Assembly (NCBI GenBank): GCA_018971775.1
Contig: JAGXAB010000001.1
Coordinates: 62,001-126,000, forward strand
DNA: 64,000 bases
Direction of reading: 5' to 3'
Source: Cyanobacteria bacterium REEB67
GTDB taxonomy: Bacteria > Cyanobacteriota > Vampirovibrionia > Obscuribacterales > Obscuribacteraceae
The stretch's first letter is position 1. Each line of letters begins with the position of its first letter. A program made the translations under genes and the position numbers. The notes beneath the pieces were generated by a model. That model made no database searches, was not told the DNA's origin, and saw only the letters and a program-made list of their open reading frames with translations. This document shows, piece by piece, positions 1-9,707 of the stretch.

Positions 1-234
1 GGCGCGGGTGCAGAAAAAACTGTAATTATTGCGGCCCGGCTCGAGGAAGCCGGTCCTGTTTATCTCCCAGCGACGGTAGCAGTTTGTACCGTGATAGAGG
101 AAGATTTCGTTTGTTTCTGGGTCATAGTCGACATCCGTCCTGCTTGCGGCAAATTCCACAAGCGAGGGCGGCGCTTCATAGTTAGGTAAATTTTCCAGGA
201 CCAAAACCTCGTCATAGTCCGAAGCATATATCCG
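1..234 (-). CDS. Partial gene, ADP-ribosyltransferase-like N-terminus (runs off the left edge)
   Basis: The open minus-strand frame covers about 78 codons and continues past the window edge. It reads like a real protein: an acidic start is followed by LYHGTN, then a basic stretch and a GFLEPGRNN segment. The LYHGT element followed about ten residues later by a glycine-rich turn resembles the NAD-binding start of ADP-ribosyltransferase-fold proteins (PARP/ART or KptA-like); this is inference from a short motif. No ATG lies in this frame. The first usable starts are TTG at 204 or CTG at 198, and a TAG at 235-237 closes the frame upstream. So the start is unsettled, and a frameshift or a broken gene is possible. 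Confidence 0.4.
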
Positions 235-431
235 CTATAAACCAGACACACTCCACTCTTAGGTCTATTCCCCCTTCCATGTGAAACGTAACCGGCATCC
301 GAGGCCAGGCCAAATTATTTATCGGCAGCCGGCCCAGGTTAAACCGTCGGATACTGACCACAGCAGAGCGACAGAAAGTATCCGCCGGCAGTTCTTTTGA
401 TTAAATCGTAATCCTCTGGTCCGAAGAGCGA

Positions 432-3400
432 TTATTCCATGTGTTTTTCGCGGGCCGTCTGGATAGCACTGGTTGCTTCCTGCAGGGCCTGACGGATTTT
501 GCTGATGTTCATCTCGGCCGCTTCGCGGATCTGAGTGGTGAGCTCGGAGCGATTGTTCGATAGTTCGCTGAAGAGGCGCTCGCCTTCGCTGTCGAGGTGC
601 TCGATATTGTCTTCGATGGCGGCCGCGAGCTGCTTGCTTGCCTCCAGCTTGAGAGAGGCCAGTTTGGTGACGGCATGATTGCGCTCTTCGGCGAGTTCCG
701 GTTCGCTGTCGACGCTGGACGATTCGGCCAGGCCTTTGAGGGCATACTCGCTGTCGGCCATGCGCCGTTCTGTTTCGCGGATCTTGTCTCCGACTTCGCG
801 GGTGCGCACCATCAGGTCGCTGCTGACGCGTTTGAAGTTTTCTTCCAGGCCGGTTTTGATGCCGCGACCGGTCATTTCTACTTCGGAGACGCATTCCTCG
901 GCTACTTTTCTGAGCTTGTCGGCGGCGTCACTTGTACCCTGATCCAATCTCGCCACTTCGGTATCGAGGCTGGAGGTCGACTCGTTGATTATCTGTTTGG
1001 TCATGTCCGAGATCATTGTGCGGATGATCTCTTTATGTTCGTTCAAACGCGGCAGAAGGGTTTCGGTGAGCAGCAACTTCGCCTTTTGAGCGATCGCCAT
1101 TTCGGAGACGGCGATCGTGTGAGCAACGGTTTGCTCGAGCTCGAAACGAGTATTTTTGAGCTTTTCGACGGCACGTTCGAGGGAGCTTTCGATCTCTTCC
1201 ACCATCGCTCGCATATTGCGCTCGAGGGAAGTGGAAATGGAGCTGGTTTCTTCGTTGGTGCGCTGTTCAAAGCGCTCATAGCGCTGGGTGATTTTGGCGT
1301 TGTAGGCGTCTTGAGTTTCTTTGAGCTGGGTGAGAATCTGGTCTGAGAGTGATTCCAATTCTTTGTTGCGCGACTCGATCAAAGTGTCGAGACGATGGCT
1401 TATCGCATTGGTCAATCTTTCCAGATCGAGACGGAACAGATCCGAAGAACGTTTGATCTCTTCGGTTAGATGAGTCTGCTCGGCTTCGAGCTCATCCCAT
1501 CCGCTCTGCGCCAGAGCTTCCATTGCATCCTGCGCGCTCGTGCCTTCCTTGGTCAGATTGGTCTGGACTTCGGTGGAGAGTGTATCGAGTTTGGCTTTGA
1601 ATTCGCTGGCCAGATTGACCAGATTGGCTTCGGCCTGTTTCTCGACGTCCTGTGCTTCTTTGACCAGGCTGTCGACCTGCTGGCTCAGGCGGCCGCGCAA
1701 TTCGTCCGCTCTTGAGGCCATCTTGTTGGCGGCCTTGGCGACTTGCAATTCGAGCTTGCTCATCAAGGACGTCATTTCGTTCATCATCAGGCGCTGGTCC
1801 TGACTGGAGGCCGCTGCTCCGAGCGCCGGATTGGAATCGCTGGAAGCGGTCAGACTGCGCGACCTGGCAAGCGGTCGGCTTGCTGGCGGAGCGCTTTCTG
1901 TCGAGAGCACAGGCGATGGGAGCGTTTCTTCGGCGGGCGTGGCAATGGATTGAGCGGGCGCTGTGATCGAAGCGGCTTGAGGCTGTTCGTTTTCAACCAG
2001 CGATTCAGTTGACGAGGCTGCACTCTGTGCATTTTGCACAAAGGGCACCGATGTATTATTTGGCGCATTGCTCGGTGCGTTATTGGGTGCGCCGGTCGGC
2101 GTGCTGTTCGGTCGGCTGAGCGGTGAATGAGACGTGAGCGGCCGTGGCGAACGGAGCGGACTGGAGTAATCGCGCGGGCGGACACGAGGTTGTTGACTGT
2201 CCGTCGGCGCCGCAAAATCGCTTGTCGCTTCTGCAGTCGGTTCTGCCCTTAGTTCTGCACTTGCTTCGGGGCTGACACCTGGCTCCGAATTGGCTTCGAG
2301 GCTCGGCTGAGCTGAGGCATCTACATTTATTGAAGAGTTTATTGGGGCCGCCGCATCTGGACTTTCGATTAAATCGAAAGCTGTATTCACTTCGGCGCGC
2401 GCGACTTCAGATTTGATCTCTACGTCGCTGCTTTGATCCGGGGCGACACTCGATTCATTGTGAGCCCGACCGGGTGCCGGCAAATCGAGGGGATTGACGC
2501 CAGCCTGAGCGCCGGCAATCGTCGGTTCGTCAGGCATGGAGATCTCTTCTTCCGGTCTGGCGAAAAGACTTTCGCCCGGAGAGATGGAGGGCCACAGAGA
2601 GCCGCCGTTGATATCGCTTTCCGGAGCCCAGTTGACCGTCGTCGGTGCCGGCTCGTCGACGCTGCCGGTCAAAGGTGCAGCTGAGAGATCGCTGTCGGCT
2701 ACTGGAGCGGAGAGATCCATGTCGTCTACAGAGGCTGGCTCCTTGGATAGTTCGCCGGTAAGGCGGTCGAAAAGCGAATTGGCTCCGGCACTACTCGCAG
2801 TGCTGTCATCGGCGATCCGTGGGGCGCCGAGTTCTTGCTGCCCCGTTGCGGTGACAGGGGATTCTTCCGGCTGCAGAGCATCGAGGATACCTAGATTTGG
2901 TACTTCTCCCGGTGCGCCTGAGCCGTAGCTCAGATCCGACTGCGGGGCGACAATTGCACCGCCGGCGGTGAGCATCTGGTCAAAAGAATTTTCCGCTTTT
3001 TGATCACCCTTGCTCTCATTTTCTGGAGGTGCCAGAAGGGACGGCACGGCCCAGCTCGGATCCGGAGGCGGGCCGGTGATTTCTTCCCGCGGTGCTTCGT
3101 GCACGATCGCATCGGGATTCGTCTCGAGAGTGCTGCGGCCGGCATTGGCAAAAATATCCGAGTCAAAATCGGGACCAGCCGGTGCAGCCGGCGCCTTGTA
3201 TTGATTGGGGTCGAGCTGCCATGAATCGACTTTGCCTGCTTCAGGCTCGCCGGCATCGCCTTTGACATATTTCTGGAAGTGTTCTTCGCCGAAATATTCT
3301 TTGAGGCGCTGATCTTTGCCCCGCTCATTTTCCGCTTTAATGCGCTGCTCTTCGGCGATTTCTCTTTCCGCCGCGTCGATGGCGGCTGCTCCGGCATGAC

Positions 3401-5084
3401 CTTGCTCGTAGTCGGAGAGGAACTGCTGGGAGAAATCTTCTCTTGGGGCTGGCTCGGCTTGTGGCTGTACCTGTAACTGTGATGCTGCCGGTGTCGCGGA
3501 TTGAGCTGTCTGAGCGGCGAGGGCGTTCTGTGAGGTGCGCGGGTCACCTTGTGGCGCAGCTCCGGCCGTGGGGGCCATGGTGCCTGATGGAGCGAGGATA
3601 GCGTCATGGGACATGATGTACCAGGGTGGAGCTGAGCCTCCCTGCCGGACGGGTTGAGGCATGGCCGCCGGTATATTGACTTGCGAAGCGGAAGCTGGGA
3701 AGCGGGCCGGCGTTGAGGCACGCGCAGCCTGAGCGCTGGCTGGAGTTTGCGCAGCGGCCTGGGCGTTTAGTTTGGTCAGTTCGGCCAGATTTTTCAGGTC
3801 GGTCAGGTCGCTCATATTGCCACTCGGTGCTGTCGCCGGTGTAGATGCGGTGGCGGCATCCGCTGGCTGCGTCAGAGGCATTTCCGGTATGCCGCTCAGT
3901 CTTGTAAAAGACGATCCCGGGTTGGTAAAACCGTTTCTATCGAGGCTGTCCATGCTGGACATATCGGCATAAGTAGATGTCGGTCCGCTCGGCGGCAAGG
4001 TGTCCATGTTGGCGGCCATGTCGCCGACCGAAGGCAGACTGGTCGCCTCCGGGCCGGCGAAGTTTTGCATAGAGTTGAGAGCATTACTCTGCTCGGGGGC
4101 GAGGGCTGAGAGCAAGCCCATGCCGAAATCTCCGAAGTTGCTGCTCGGTTCGCCGGCCGGTGGTGGCACCTCGGCGATCGGATTGGGCATGAAAGCGCCG
4201 GCGGGCGACTCGAAGGCCGATTGTCCGGCGCTTGATTCGGGGGCCGCGGTCGGGTCAAAATTAGCGGTCGGATCCGGCGCTAGTGCGGACAGATCGATAT
4301 TGCCTGCGGCAGTTGAATAATTTTGCTGGGCGGCATTTTCTTGAGCCATCGGGTCGATGCTATAGAGCGGCTGCCCTTCGCCGGAGGGTTGGGGCGCTTT
4401 GGGCGCGGCTCCATCGTCTTCGGCGCGGACCGGTACAAAGCAGGATTTGATGATTGATTTGCTTTTGTCTTCTTGACGGCCTTCCGGAGTGAAGATCATG
4501 TGACAGACCGAGCCGATATCGAGCAATTGCTTGCCGACCTGGGCGCTGAGCTTGGCGCCCAGCTGACCGAGGAGGGCGACTGCCGGTTCTTGCAGCGTTG
4601 CGCCTTCAGCGATCAAGCTGCGACGCGACCCACCTTTGGCATAATTGGAGCCGAGTTTGTAGAGCATTTTGATCTGCTCGCCGTCCATTTTTTGCACCGG
4701 ACGAGCGGCCAGGTAATGAAAATCACGGCCGTCGAGAATAGCTCTCATGGCCTTTTCCAGTAAGAGAGAGTCGAGGACGCGAAATTCATAAGCGGAAGGA
4801 GAGACAATGACAGCGACGCATTTACCATCATCTTTGCTGACGATTACACAAAAATCCTTGACGCGGAAAGTCTCGCCCTGTTCTTCGCCACGCTTGGAAA
4901 ATGTCGACAGGCCGGCCGGCGGCGCCACTGATTCCAGGCAGAAGACCAGATAACCGGGCTCGTACAAATTGCTCTCCTGCACGGCCCATTCGTCCGGCGA
5001 GAGTGGCTTGTGACGGTCAAAAGTACGCAAGTAGCTTTTGATGTCGGAGATTCTGAGATGATGTTGGCGAATCATTGAGTTCAT
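432..5084 (-). CDS. Giant protein: globular head, Pro/Ala/Ser-rich middle, C-terminal coiled coil
   Basis: This 1550-residue protein has three visible parts. Residues 1 to about 220 have normal globular composition with mixed hydrophobic strands and helices. About 225 to 1090 is a disordered-looking region rich in Pro, Ala, Ser, Glu and Asp. About 1095 to 1550 is a nearly continuous heptad-patterned coiled coil rich in Glu, Lys, Leu and Gln, resembling apolipoprotein or methyl-accepting helices. No signal peptide or membrane segment is seen, so it is probably cytoplasmic. It is the last of three coiled-coil genes read in the same direction downstream of the pyruvate dehydrogenase genes, 72 bases after its neighbour. 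Near residue 767 the disordered part has a short NSLFDRL motif resembling repeats in the Roadblock protein at 59487. I do not recognise the head domain. The start could be ATG at 5084 or three codons later; neither has a strong ribosome site. Confidence 0.8.
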   Translation of the reverse strand: MNSMIRQHHLRISDIKSYLRTFDRHKPLSPDEWAVQESNLYEPGYLVFCLESVAPPAGLSTFSKRGEEQGETFRVKDFCVIVSKDDGKCVAVIVSPSAYEFRVLDSLLLEKAMRAILDGRDFHYLAARPVQKMDGEQIKMLYKLGSNYAKGGSRRSLIAEGATLQEPAVALLGQLGAKLSAQVGKQLLDIGSVCHMIFTPEGRQEDKSKSIIKSCFVPVRAEDDGAAPKAPQPSGEGQPLYSIDPMAQENAAQQNYSTAAGNIDLSALAPDPTANFDPTAAPESSAGQSAFESPAGAFMPNPIAEVPPPAGEPSSNFGDFGMGLLSALAPEQSNALNSMQNFAGPEATSLPSVGDMAANMDTLPPSGPTSTYADMSSMDSLDRNGFTNPGSSFTRLSGIPEMPLTQPADAATASTPATAPSGNMSDLTDLKNLAELTKLNAQAAAQTPASAQAARASTPARFPASASQVNIPAAMPQPVRQGGSAPPWYIMSHDAILAPSGTMAPTAGAAPQGDPRTSQNALAAQTAQSATPAASQLQVQPQAEPAPREDFSQQFLSDYEQGHAGAAAIDAAEREIAEEQRIKAENERGKDQRLKEYFGEEHFQKYVKGDAGEPEAGKVDSWQLDPNQYKAPAAPAGPDFDSDIFANAGRSTLETNPDAIVHEAPREEITGPPPDPSWAVPSLLAPPENESKGDQKAENSFDQMLTAGGAIVAPQSDLSYGSGAPGEVPNLGILDALQPEESPVTATGQQELGAPRIADDSTASSAGANSLFDRLTGELSKEPASVDDMDLSAPVADSDLSAAPLTGSVDEPAPTTVNWAPESDINGGSLWPSISPGESLFARPEEEISMPDEPTIAGAQAGVNPLDLPAPGRAHNESSVAPDQSSDVEIKSEVARAEVNTAFDLIESPDAAAPINSSINVDASAQPSLEANSEPGVSPEASAELRAEPTAEATSDFAAPTDSQQPRVRPRDYSSPLRSPRPLTSHSPLSRPNSTPTGAPNNAPSNAPNNTSVPFVQNAQSAASSTESLVENEQPQAASITAPAQSIATPAEETLPSPVLSTESAPPASRPLARSRSLTASSDSNPALGAAASSQDQRLMMNEMTSLMSKLELQVAKAANKMASRADELRGRLSQQVDSLVKEAQDVEKQAEANLVNLASEFKAKLDTLSTEVQTNLTKEGTSAQDAMEALAQSGWDELEAEQTHLTEEIKRSSDLFRLDLERLTNAISHRLDTLIESRNKELESLSDQILTQLKETQDAYNAKITQRYERFEQRTNEETSSISTSLERNMRAMVEEIESSLERAVEKLKNTRFELEQTVAHTIAVSEMAIAQKAKLLLTETLLPRLNEHKEIIRTMISDMTKQIINESTSSLDTEVARLDQGTSDAADKLRKVAEECVSEVEMTGRGIKTGLEENFKRVSSDLMVRTREVGDKIRETERRMADSEYALKGLAESSSVDSEPELAEERNHAVTKLASLKLEASKQLAAAIEDNIEHLDSEGERLFSELSNNRSELTTQIREAAEMNISKIRQALQEATSAIQTAREKHME

Positions 5085-5156
5085 AGATTTCTAACTGGTT
5101 TGCTTCTGCTGGGGTGTCTGTCGTTCTTATTAATTGGTCTGGCTTCTGTCCGAAAA

Positions 5157-6494
5157 TCAGTTCGATTGCCCGGCTGCTCGGGCAATTTCGTTGAGGGCAT
5201 TGGTCTTCTGCTGGGTGATCGAGTCGAGGAGCTTTTTCGTCGCCTCTTCGATTTCATTGCGGGCGCTGGTGCTGTCTGAAGTTATTTTGCGCAAGGATTG
5301 ATCGTAGGCCCCTTTCATGTCGCTATCAACTTCGTCGGCGACTGCCTTCAGGCCATCTTTCGCTTCTCTGGTCAGGTCACCAAGGCGAGTTTCGAAGCTG
5401 TTCTTGATCGAAATCAATTCGTCTCGTATTTCATTGATTACTTTCGATTTTGCTTCGGTAAGCTGGCGTCTGACCAGATCGCTTTCATTGACTTTGCTAT
5501 TGATGCGACCGACGAAGGCCTGCATGTCGAGCTGCATACGTTCTGTCACGTCATCGCATTTTTTCTTCAAGCTGCGCTCGCTTTCACGCGAGGCCGAGTT
5601 TAAATTGCTGACTATTTCATTGGTGTCTTCGCGTAGCTGCTTACCTGTTTCACTGCCGAGATCTTGTACTTGCTCAACGACGCCGCCAAACTTTTCACTG
5701 AGGGAAAGTTTGTTGTTTTCGACGCAGCCGGCGAAAATCTCATTGACGTCCTGCTCGATATTGCGCAGGATCTCGTCGATGCGCTGGGCAAACACATCGG
5801 TATCGCTGGCAAAATCCTCCTGACTATCCCTGGCGTAAGTCTGCAGCTTTTCAAATTCGACTTGAAAGTCATTGTTCAGGCGTTGCATAAGCGTTGAGAA
5901 GTGGCTTTCGATATTGTTTGCTTTTTGCATATAGTTACGAAACAGCGCACTGTTTGACTGCTTCTCGCTGCCTCTAGATTCCCAGAGACTGTGATCGAGT
6001 TTTTGCTGCAAAGTGTTGGCGAAAAAACTGGATTGCGATCGCAGGCGCTGACCGCTTTGATAGTGTTGCGTCTGCATCTCGGATACGGCACCGTCAGTGC
6101 CGCTCGCATAAAAGTCCGAGGCGCGTAAATAGCCGTCGTCCAGGGTGCCTTCATAAATTTCGCGCAGTTCGTCGGTGGCTTTTTTGATGTCCGATTTGAA
6201 AAGCGCCATTTTTTCTGAAAGAGCGCCGATATAGTTTTGAGTGTTTGTCTTTTCCTTTTCCAGAGCCGAGCGTATGCGCTCCGAAGCTTCGCGGGCCTGA
6301 CGTTTGATTTCCTCATCAACCGCCGCCGCTTTGGCCGCCACTTCCATCTTGGACTGTTGTTCTGATTCGCGTCTTTCGCTGAGATGAAGCGTCGCTTTGC
6401 CCGACAATTTATTGGTAGCGTTCTCTTCCAGTTCGTTGAGCTGGTTGGAGCCGGAATTGTAAATGTCTTGAAGGGTCTTGCCTGCGAAGGTCAT
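5157..6494 (-). CDS. Coiled-coil protein, middle member of a trio
   Basis: The product has 445 residues and is almost entirely predicted helix with heptad spacing, rich in Glu, Lys, Arg, Ser and Gln. It contains no proline-rich linker, membrane segment or signal peptide. The start beginning MTFAGK is chosen over an in-frame start ten codons upstream because AAGGA lies seven bases before it. It sits 65 bases after the 478-residue coiled-coil gene and 72 bases before the 1550-residue one, all on one strand, so the three are probably co-transcribed and may co-assemble. The pattern resembles apolipoprotein-like or filament-forming bacterial coiled-coil proteins, but no family can be named from sequence alone. 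Confidence 0.85.
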   Translation of the reverse strand: MTFAGKTLQDIYNSGSNQLNELEENATNKLSGKATLHLSERRESEQQSKMEVAAKAAAVDEEIKRQAREASERIRSALEKEKTNTQNYIGALSEKMALFKSDIKKATDELREIYEGTLDDGYLRASDFYASGTDGAVSEMQTQHYQSGQRLRSQSSFFANTLQQKLDHSLWESRGSEKQSNSALFRNYMQKANNIESHFSTLMQRLNNDFQVEFEKLQTYARDSQEDFASDTDVFAQRIDEILRNIEQDVNEIFAGCVENNKLSLSEKFGGVVEQVQDLGSETGKQLREDTNEIVSNLNSASRESERSLKKKCDDVTERMQLDMQAFVGRINSKVNESDLVRRQLTEAKSKVINEIRDELISIKNSFETRLGDLTREAKDGLKAVADEVDSDMKGAYDQSLRKITSDSTSARNEIEEATKKLLDSITQQKTNALNEIARAAGQSN

Positions 6495-6559
6495 GGGCTG
6501 GTCCTTTTTAGTACTTGGTCGCACTCGATTCGATGGTTGCCACGGCTGTTTTTTTTCGA

Positions 6560-7996
6560 TCAGTCGTTCTCCAGAGAGAGCATGGCACTGCTCTTATAGG
6601 CCATGACGGCAAGAGCTGCTGCTCGTCCGGATTCTTCGATGACGGGGAGCTTCAGGCCGAGTTCGGATATTTCGTTGTGAAATTTACGGGTGATGCGCTC
6701 TAGATCGGTGCGCATACTTTTGACCTGCTTTTCCAGAGATTCGACCGAAGAAGAACGGATGCTCTCGACTCGCTCATTGCTGCCCTGGGACGAGCGAGTA
6801 AATTCGTTTTCGGTCTGCTCTACCTGGCGGCGGAAAGTTTTGATGATTTCGGCGCCGTGACCTTTGAGACGTTCGTGCAATTTATTTATGATCTCGGCAT
6901 CGGAGGGCGGTCTTGTACCGCCGGTGCTGAGATTGATGCGCGCTTCCTGAGTGAGGGCGCCTTCAAACTTGAAGAAGAGACGGTCGATTTCATCGCCGAG
7001 TTTGCGCTCGACCCGCCGCAGCGAATTGAGATAGAGCTTTTGATTGGTGCCCAGTCTTTGTTTGGCGCGGGCGGCGATACGCCCTACCTCTTCCTGCGAA
7101 GCCTGCAATTTCTTTTCTACTTCGTCGTTATACCTGCGCAGGAAGCGCGATTGTTGTTCGAGGGAGGTCGTCTGGAAGCGATCCTTCATCGAGCCGAGCT
7201 GGGCATGCCAGTGTTCTACATGCTCGGAGAGGACTTGATGATTTGTGTCTTTGGCCTCGTCGATATTTTTGGAGCCGCGCTCGGCCAGGACTTTTAGATC
7301 GGAGACGGCTTCTTCAACTATTTCGGAGAGCTCTCTTTGTACACCGATAATTTTTTCGTCGAACCTGGCTGAATAATCGCTCAGGTGCTTGTCCACTTCT
7401 GCCTTTGAATTTTCTATCAATTTATGGGCCTGCTCATCGACCGACTTGGCTCGGTCGGACATGCCGCTTTCATACTGCTGACTTTTGAAATCTATTTCCG
7501 ACTTGCGTTCTTCGGTCAGACTTTCGATGTCCGATAATTTTTTCTGGGCAATTTCGTATAGATCGGATTGCGGCGACTGTACGAGCGTCATCAGTTCTTT
7601 CAGCTGTATATCCATGACTTCGCCCAGAACTTCGGTCGCTTCCCGGACGCGATCGGCAAAGCGGGCCCGCAGGTCCTGCGACGCCGTCAGCAAGGCCTCA
7701 AGCTGTTCGCCTTCGAGACGGCCAATTTCATCGAGAGTCTCGTCCCGCTTGGCTTCGAGGTCACCGCCATGGGTGTCGACGAGGTGGCTGGACTGGGCCA
7801 CGACTTTTTCGAGTTGGAGCGAGAGGCTCTTATCCAGGCCTTCGCTAAAAGTATTCAGCTGATGAATGCACTGATTGACCGTGCGTTCGAGCTCACCGCT
7901 GGCTTTTTCCAGGGCCTCGATCATCAAATTGGCCGCCGAGCCGAAGCTTTCGTTGCGACCAGCGGAAGTGTTTTGCTCTTGCTCAGGCTCAGGCAT
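6560..7996 (-). CDS. Coiled-coil protein, first member of a trio
   Basis: The product has 478 residues. A short acidic, flexible N-terminus (about 25 residues) is followed by a helical coiled coil to the C-terminus, with many Glu, Lys, Gln and Ser and few glycines or prolines. No transmembrane span or export signal is visible. Around residues 330 to 350 a short Gly/Pro-containing break splits the coil into two long arms. It begins about 170 bases after the dihydrolipoamide dehydrogenase stop codon and precedes two further coiled-coil genes on the same strand. A GAGG sequence lies just before the ATG. Function unknown; a structural or scaffold role is inference from composition only. Confidence 0.85.
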   Translation of the reverse strand: MPEPEQEQNTSAGRNESFGSAANLMIEALEKASGELERTVNQCIHQLNTFSEGLDKSLSLQLEKVVAQSSHLVDTHGGDLEAKRDETLDEIGRLEGEQLEALLTASQDLRARFADRVREATEVLGEVMDIQLKELMTLVQSPQSDLYEIAQKKLSDIESLTEERKSEIDFKSQQYESGMSDRAKSVDEQAHKLIENSKAEVDKHLSDYSARFDEKIIGVQRELSEIVEEAVSDLKVLAERGSKNIDEAKDTNHQVLSEHVEHWHAQLGSMKDRFQTTSLEQQSRFLRRYNDEVEKKLQASQEEVGRIAARAKQRLGTNQKLYLNSLRRVERKLGDEIDRLFFKFEGALTQEARINLSTGGTRPPSDAEIINKLHERLKGHGAEIIKTFRRQVEQTENEFTRSSQGSNERVESIRSSSVESLEKQVKSMRTDLERITRKFHNEISELGLKLPVIEESGRAAALAVMAYKSSAMLSLEND

Positions 7997-8165
7997 AAAT
8001 CCTCGATACCAATATGTTTGCCACCATTAACTGCCAGATTTATTATCGGTCTTAAAGCCGCAAAGCCCGTGGAGAAGGGACTATCGCAGCTCCTGACCAG
8101 AGAAGGCTCTGCCGTGCCCCAGGGATTATGCCCCCTTTTTTAATCCACTAAGCGCTCTTGCTTTC

Positions 8166-9641
8166 CTAAGATGAAGAAATTTGCTTCTCGACTTCCTTGG
8201 AGCGGTTGCGATCGAGACGGGCTAGAGCGGACAATGCCGCTTCGTTGATCGTTTCCGAAAGGGTCGGATGGGGATGGATGGCAACAGCCAGATCTTCCAG
8301 AACGGCGCCCATTTCGATGGCGAGAACCGCCTCTGTGATCAAATCTCCGGCGCGTGGGCCGACGATGCCGACGCCCAGAACTTCCGTCGTATCGGGAGCA
8401 AAGAGGATTTTCGTCGTGCCGTTTGTGTCGGCCAGAGTCATGGCCCGACCGGAGGCGGACCAGGGGAATTTGGCAACGGAGAAGGCGATGCCTTTGGCTT
8501 TGGCCTCGGCTTCGTTCAAACCGCACCAGGCTACTTCCGGCTCGGTGAAAATAACGGCCGGTACGCATCGATTGTCGAAGGCGGAAGGACGACCGGCCAG
8601 TACTTCGGCGGCTACATAAGCCTGACGAATGGCGCGGTGAGCAAGCATGGGCTGGCCGGAAACGTCGCCGATAGCGAGGATGCGTTTATCGCTGGTCTGA
8701 CATTTTTCGTCGACGCCGACGAAGCCGAGCTTGTCGATCGTCACCTGTGTGTTTTCCAGGCCGAGTTTGTCGCTATTGGGGCGGCGACCGACGGCAATCA
8801 ATACTTTATCGGCGCTCAGTTTGGCCGGTGTATCTTTGCTGCCTTCGGCAGCTTCGAGACTTACCTCGACACCATCTTTGGTGACGGCGATGCCGGTTAC
8901 CTTGGTAGACAGATAAATCGCTTTGAACATTTCACCAAGTCTGGTGGCAAGTGGTCGGACCAGATCGCGATCGCAGCCCGGGATCAGGCCATCGGTCATT
9001 TCGACGACGGTTACTTCGCTACCAAGGGCACTGTAAACGGTGCCCAGTTCCAGGCCGATATAGCCACCACCGATGATTACCAGTTTTTTCGGGATGTCGT
9101 CAAGACTCAATGCCGAGGTCGAATCGAGAACGCATGAACTGTCCATGTCGGCTTCGTTTTTAAAGAGGAAGGGCAGTTTGGTCGGACGCGAACCGGTAGC
9201 CAGGATGCAATGCTTAAATTTGACGCGCACGGCGCTTTCACCGGGACAATCGACACGGACGCTGCGCGAATCGTTGAAGGTGGCCCTGCCGTTCAGTACT
9301 TCCACGCCGGCCGATTTGCACATGCCGGCCACACCCATGGCGAGCTTGTCCAGGACGCCTTGCTTCCAGCCGCGCAGCGCCGGCAGGTCGATTTTCGGGC
9401 TTTCAAATTTCAAGCCGATTTTTTCGGCGTGGCGGGCATTGACTACTAATTCGGCGGCATGAAGGAGAGCCTTGGAGGGGATGCAGCCCATGTGCAGGCA
9501 GACTCCGCCGAGTTTTGGCTTATCGTCCACGAGCAAGACTTTGATCCCGAGCTCGGCTGCTCTCAATGCAGCGCTGTAGCCGCCAGGACCGCCGCCAATG
9601 ATGGCAAGATCGACTTCCTGGACCATTTCTCCGACAACCAT
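8166..9641 (-). CDS. lpdA: Dihydrolipoamide dehydrogenase (E3)
   Basis: This FAD flavoprotein reoxidises the dihydrolipoyl arm of E2 and passes electrons to NAD+. The 491-residue length fits the family. The FAD-binding GGGPGG lies at about residues 16-21. The redox-active disulfide is Cys48/Cys53 in a GGVCLHMGCIPSK context. A second Rossmann motif (GGGYIGLE) binds NAD, and the C-terminal HPHPTLSE carries the catalytic His-Glu dyad. The first ATG is preferred because GAGG lies five bases upstream, while the internal ATG five codons later has its site too close. It is the fourth gene of a pdhA-pdhB-pdhC-lpdA row, so it probably serves pyruvate dehydrogenase, although E3 can be shared with other 2-oxo acid complexes and the glycine cleavage system. 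Confidence 0.97.
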   Translation of the reverse strand: MVVGEMVQEVDLAIIGGGPGGYSAALRAAELGIKVLLVDDKPKLGGVCLHMGCIPSKALLHAAELVVNARHAEKIGLKFESPKIDLPALRGWKQGVLDKLAMGVAGMCKSAGVEVLNGRATFNDSRSVRVDCPGESAVRVKFKHCILATGSRPTKLPFLFKNEADMDSSCVLDSTSALSLDDIPKKLVIIGGGYIGLELGTVYSALGSEVTVVEMTDGLIPGCDRDLVRPLATRLGEMFKAIYLSTKVTGIAVTKDGVEVSLEAAEGSKDTPAKLSADKVLIAVGRRPNSDKLGLENTQVTIDKLGFVGVDEKCQTSDKRILAIGDVSGQPMLAHRAIRQAYVAAEVLAGRPSAFDNRCVPAVIFTEPEVAWCGLNEAEAKAKGIAFSVAKFPWSASGRAMTLADTNGTTKILFAPDTTEVLGVGIVGPRAGDLITEAVLAIEMGAVLEDLAVAIHPHPTLSETINEAALSALARLDRNRSKEVEKQISSS

Positions 9642-9707
9642 GAGTGCCTCTTTTTATGCAGGACATGCAACGTCTGTTGTAAATGGGACGCTTACAGTCT
9701 CGAGTGA

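Noticed and set aside
597-1346. A 249-codon plus-strand frame opposite the giant coiled-coil gene
   Set aside because: It mirrors the strong codon bias of the coding strand; the opposite strand shows a regular heptad pattern.
8100-8145. G/C-rich runs and T6 between lpdA and the coiled-coil genes as a terminator
   Set aside because: The runs are not self-complementary, so no hairpin forms and read-through into the coiled-coil genes remains possible.
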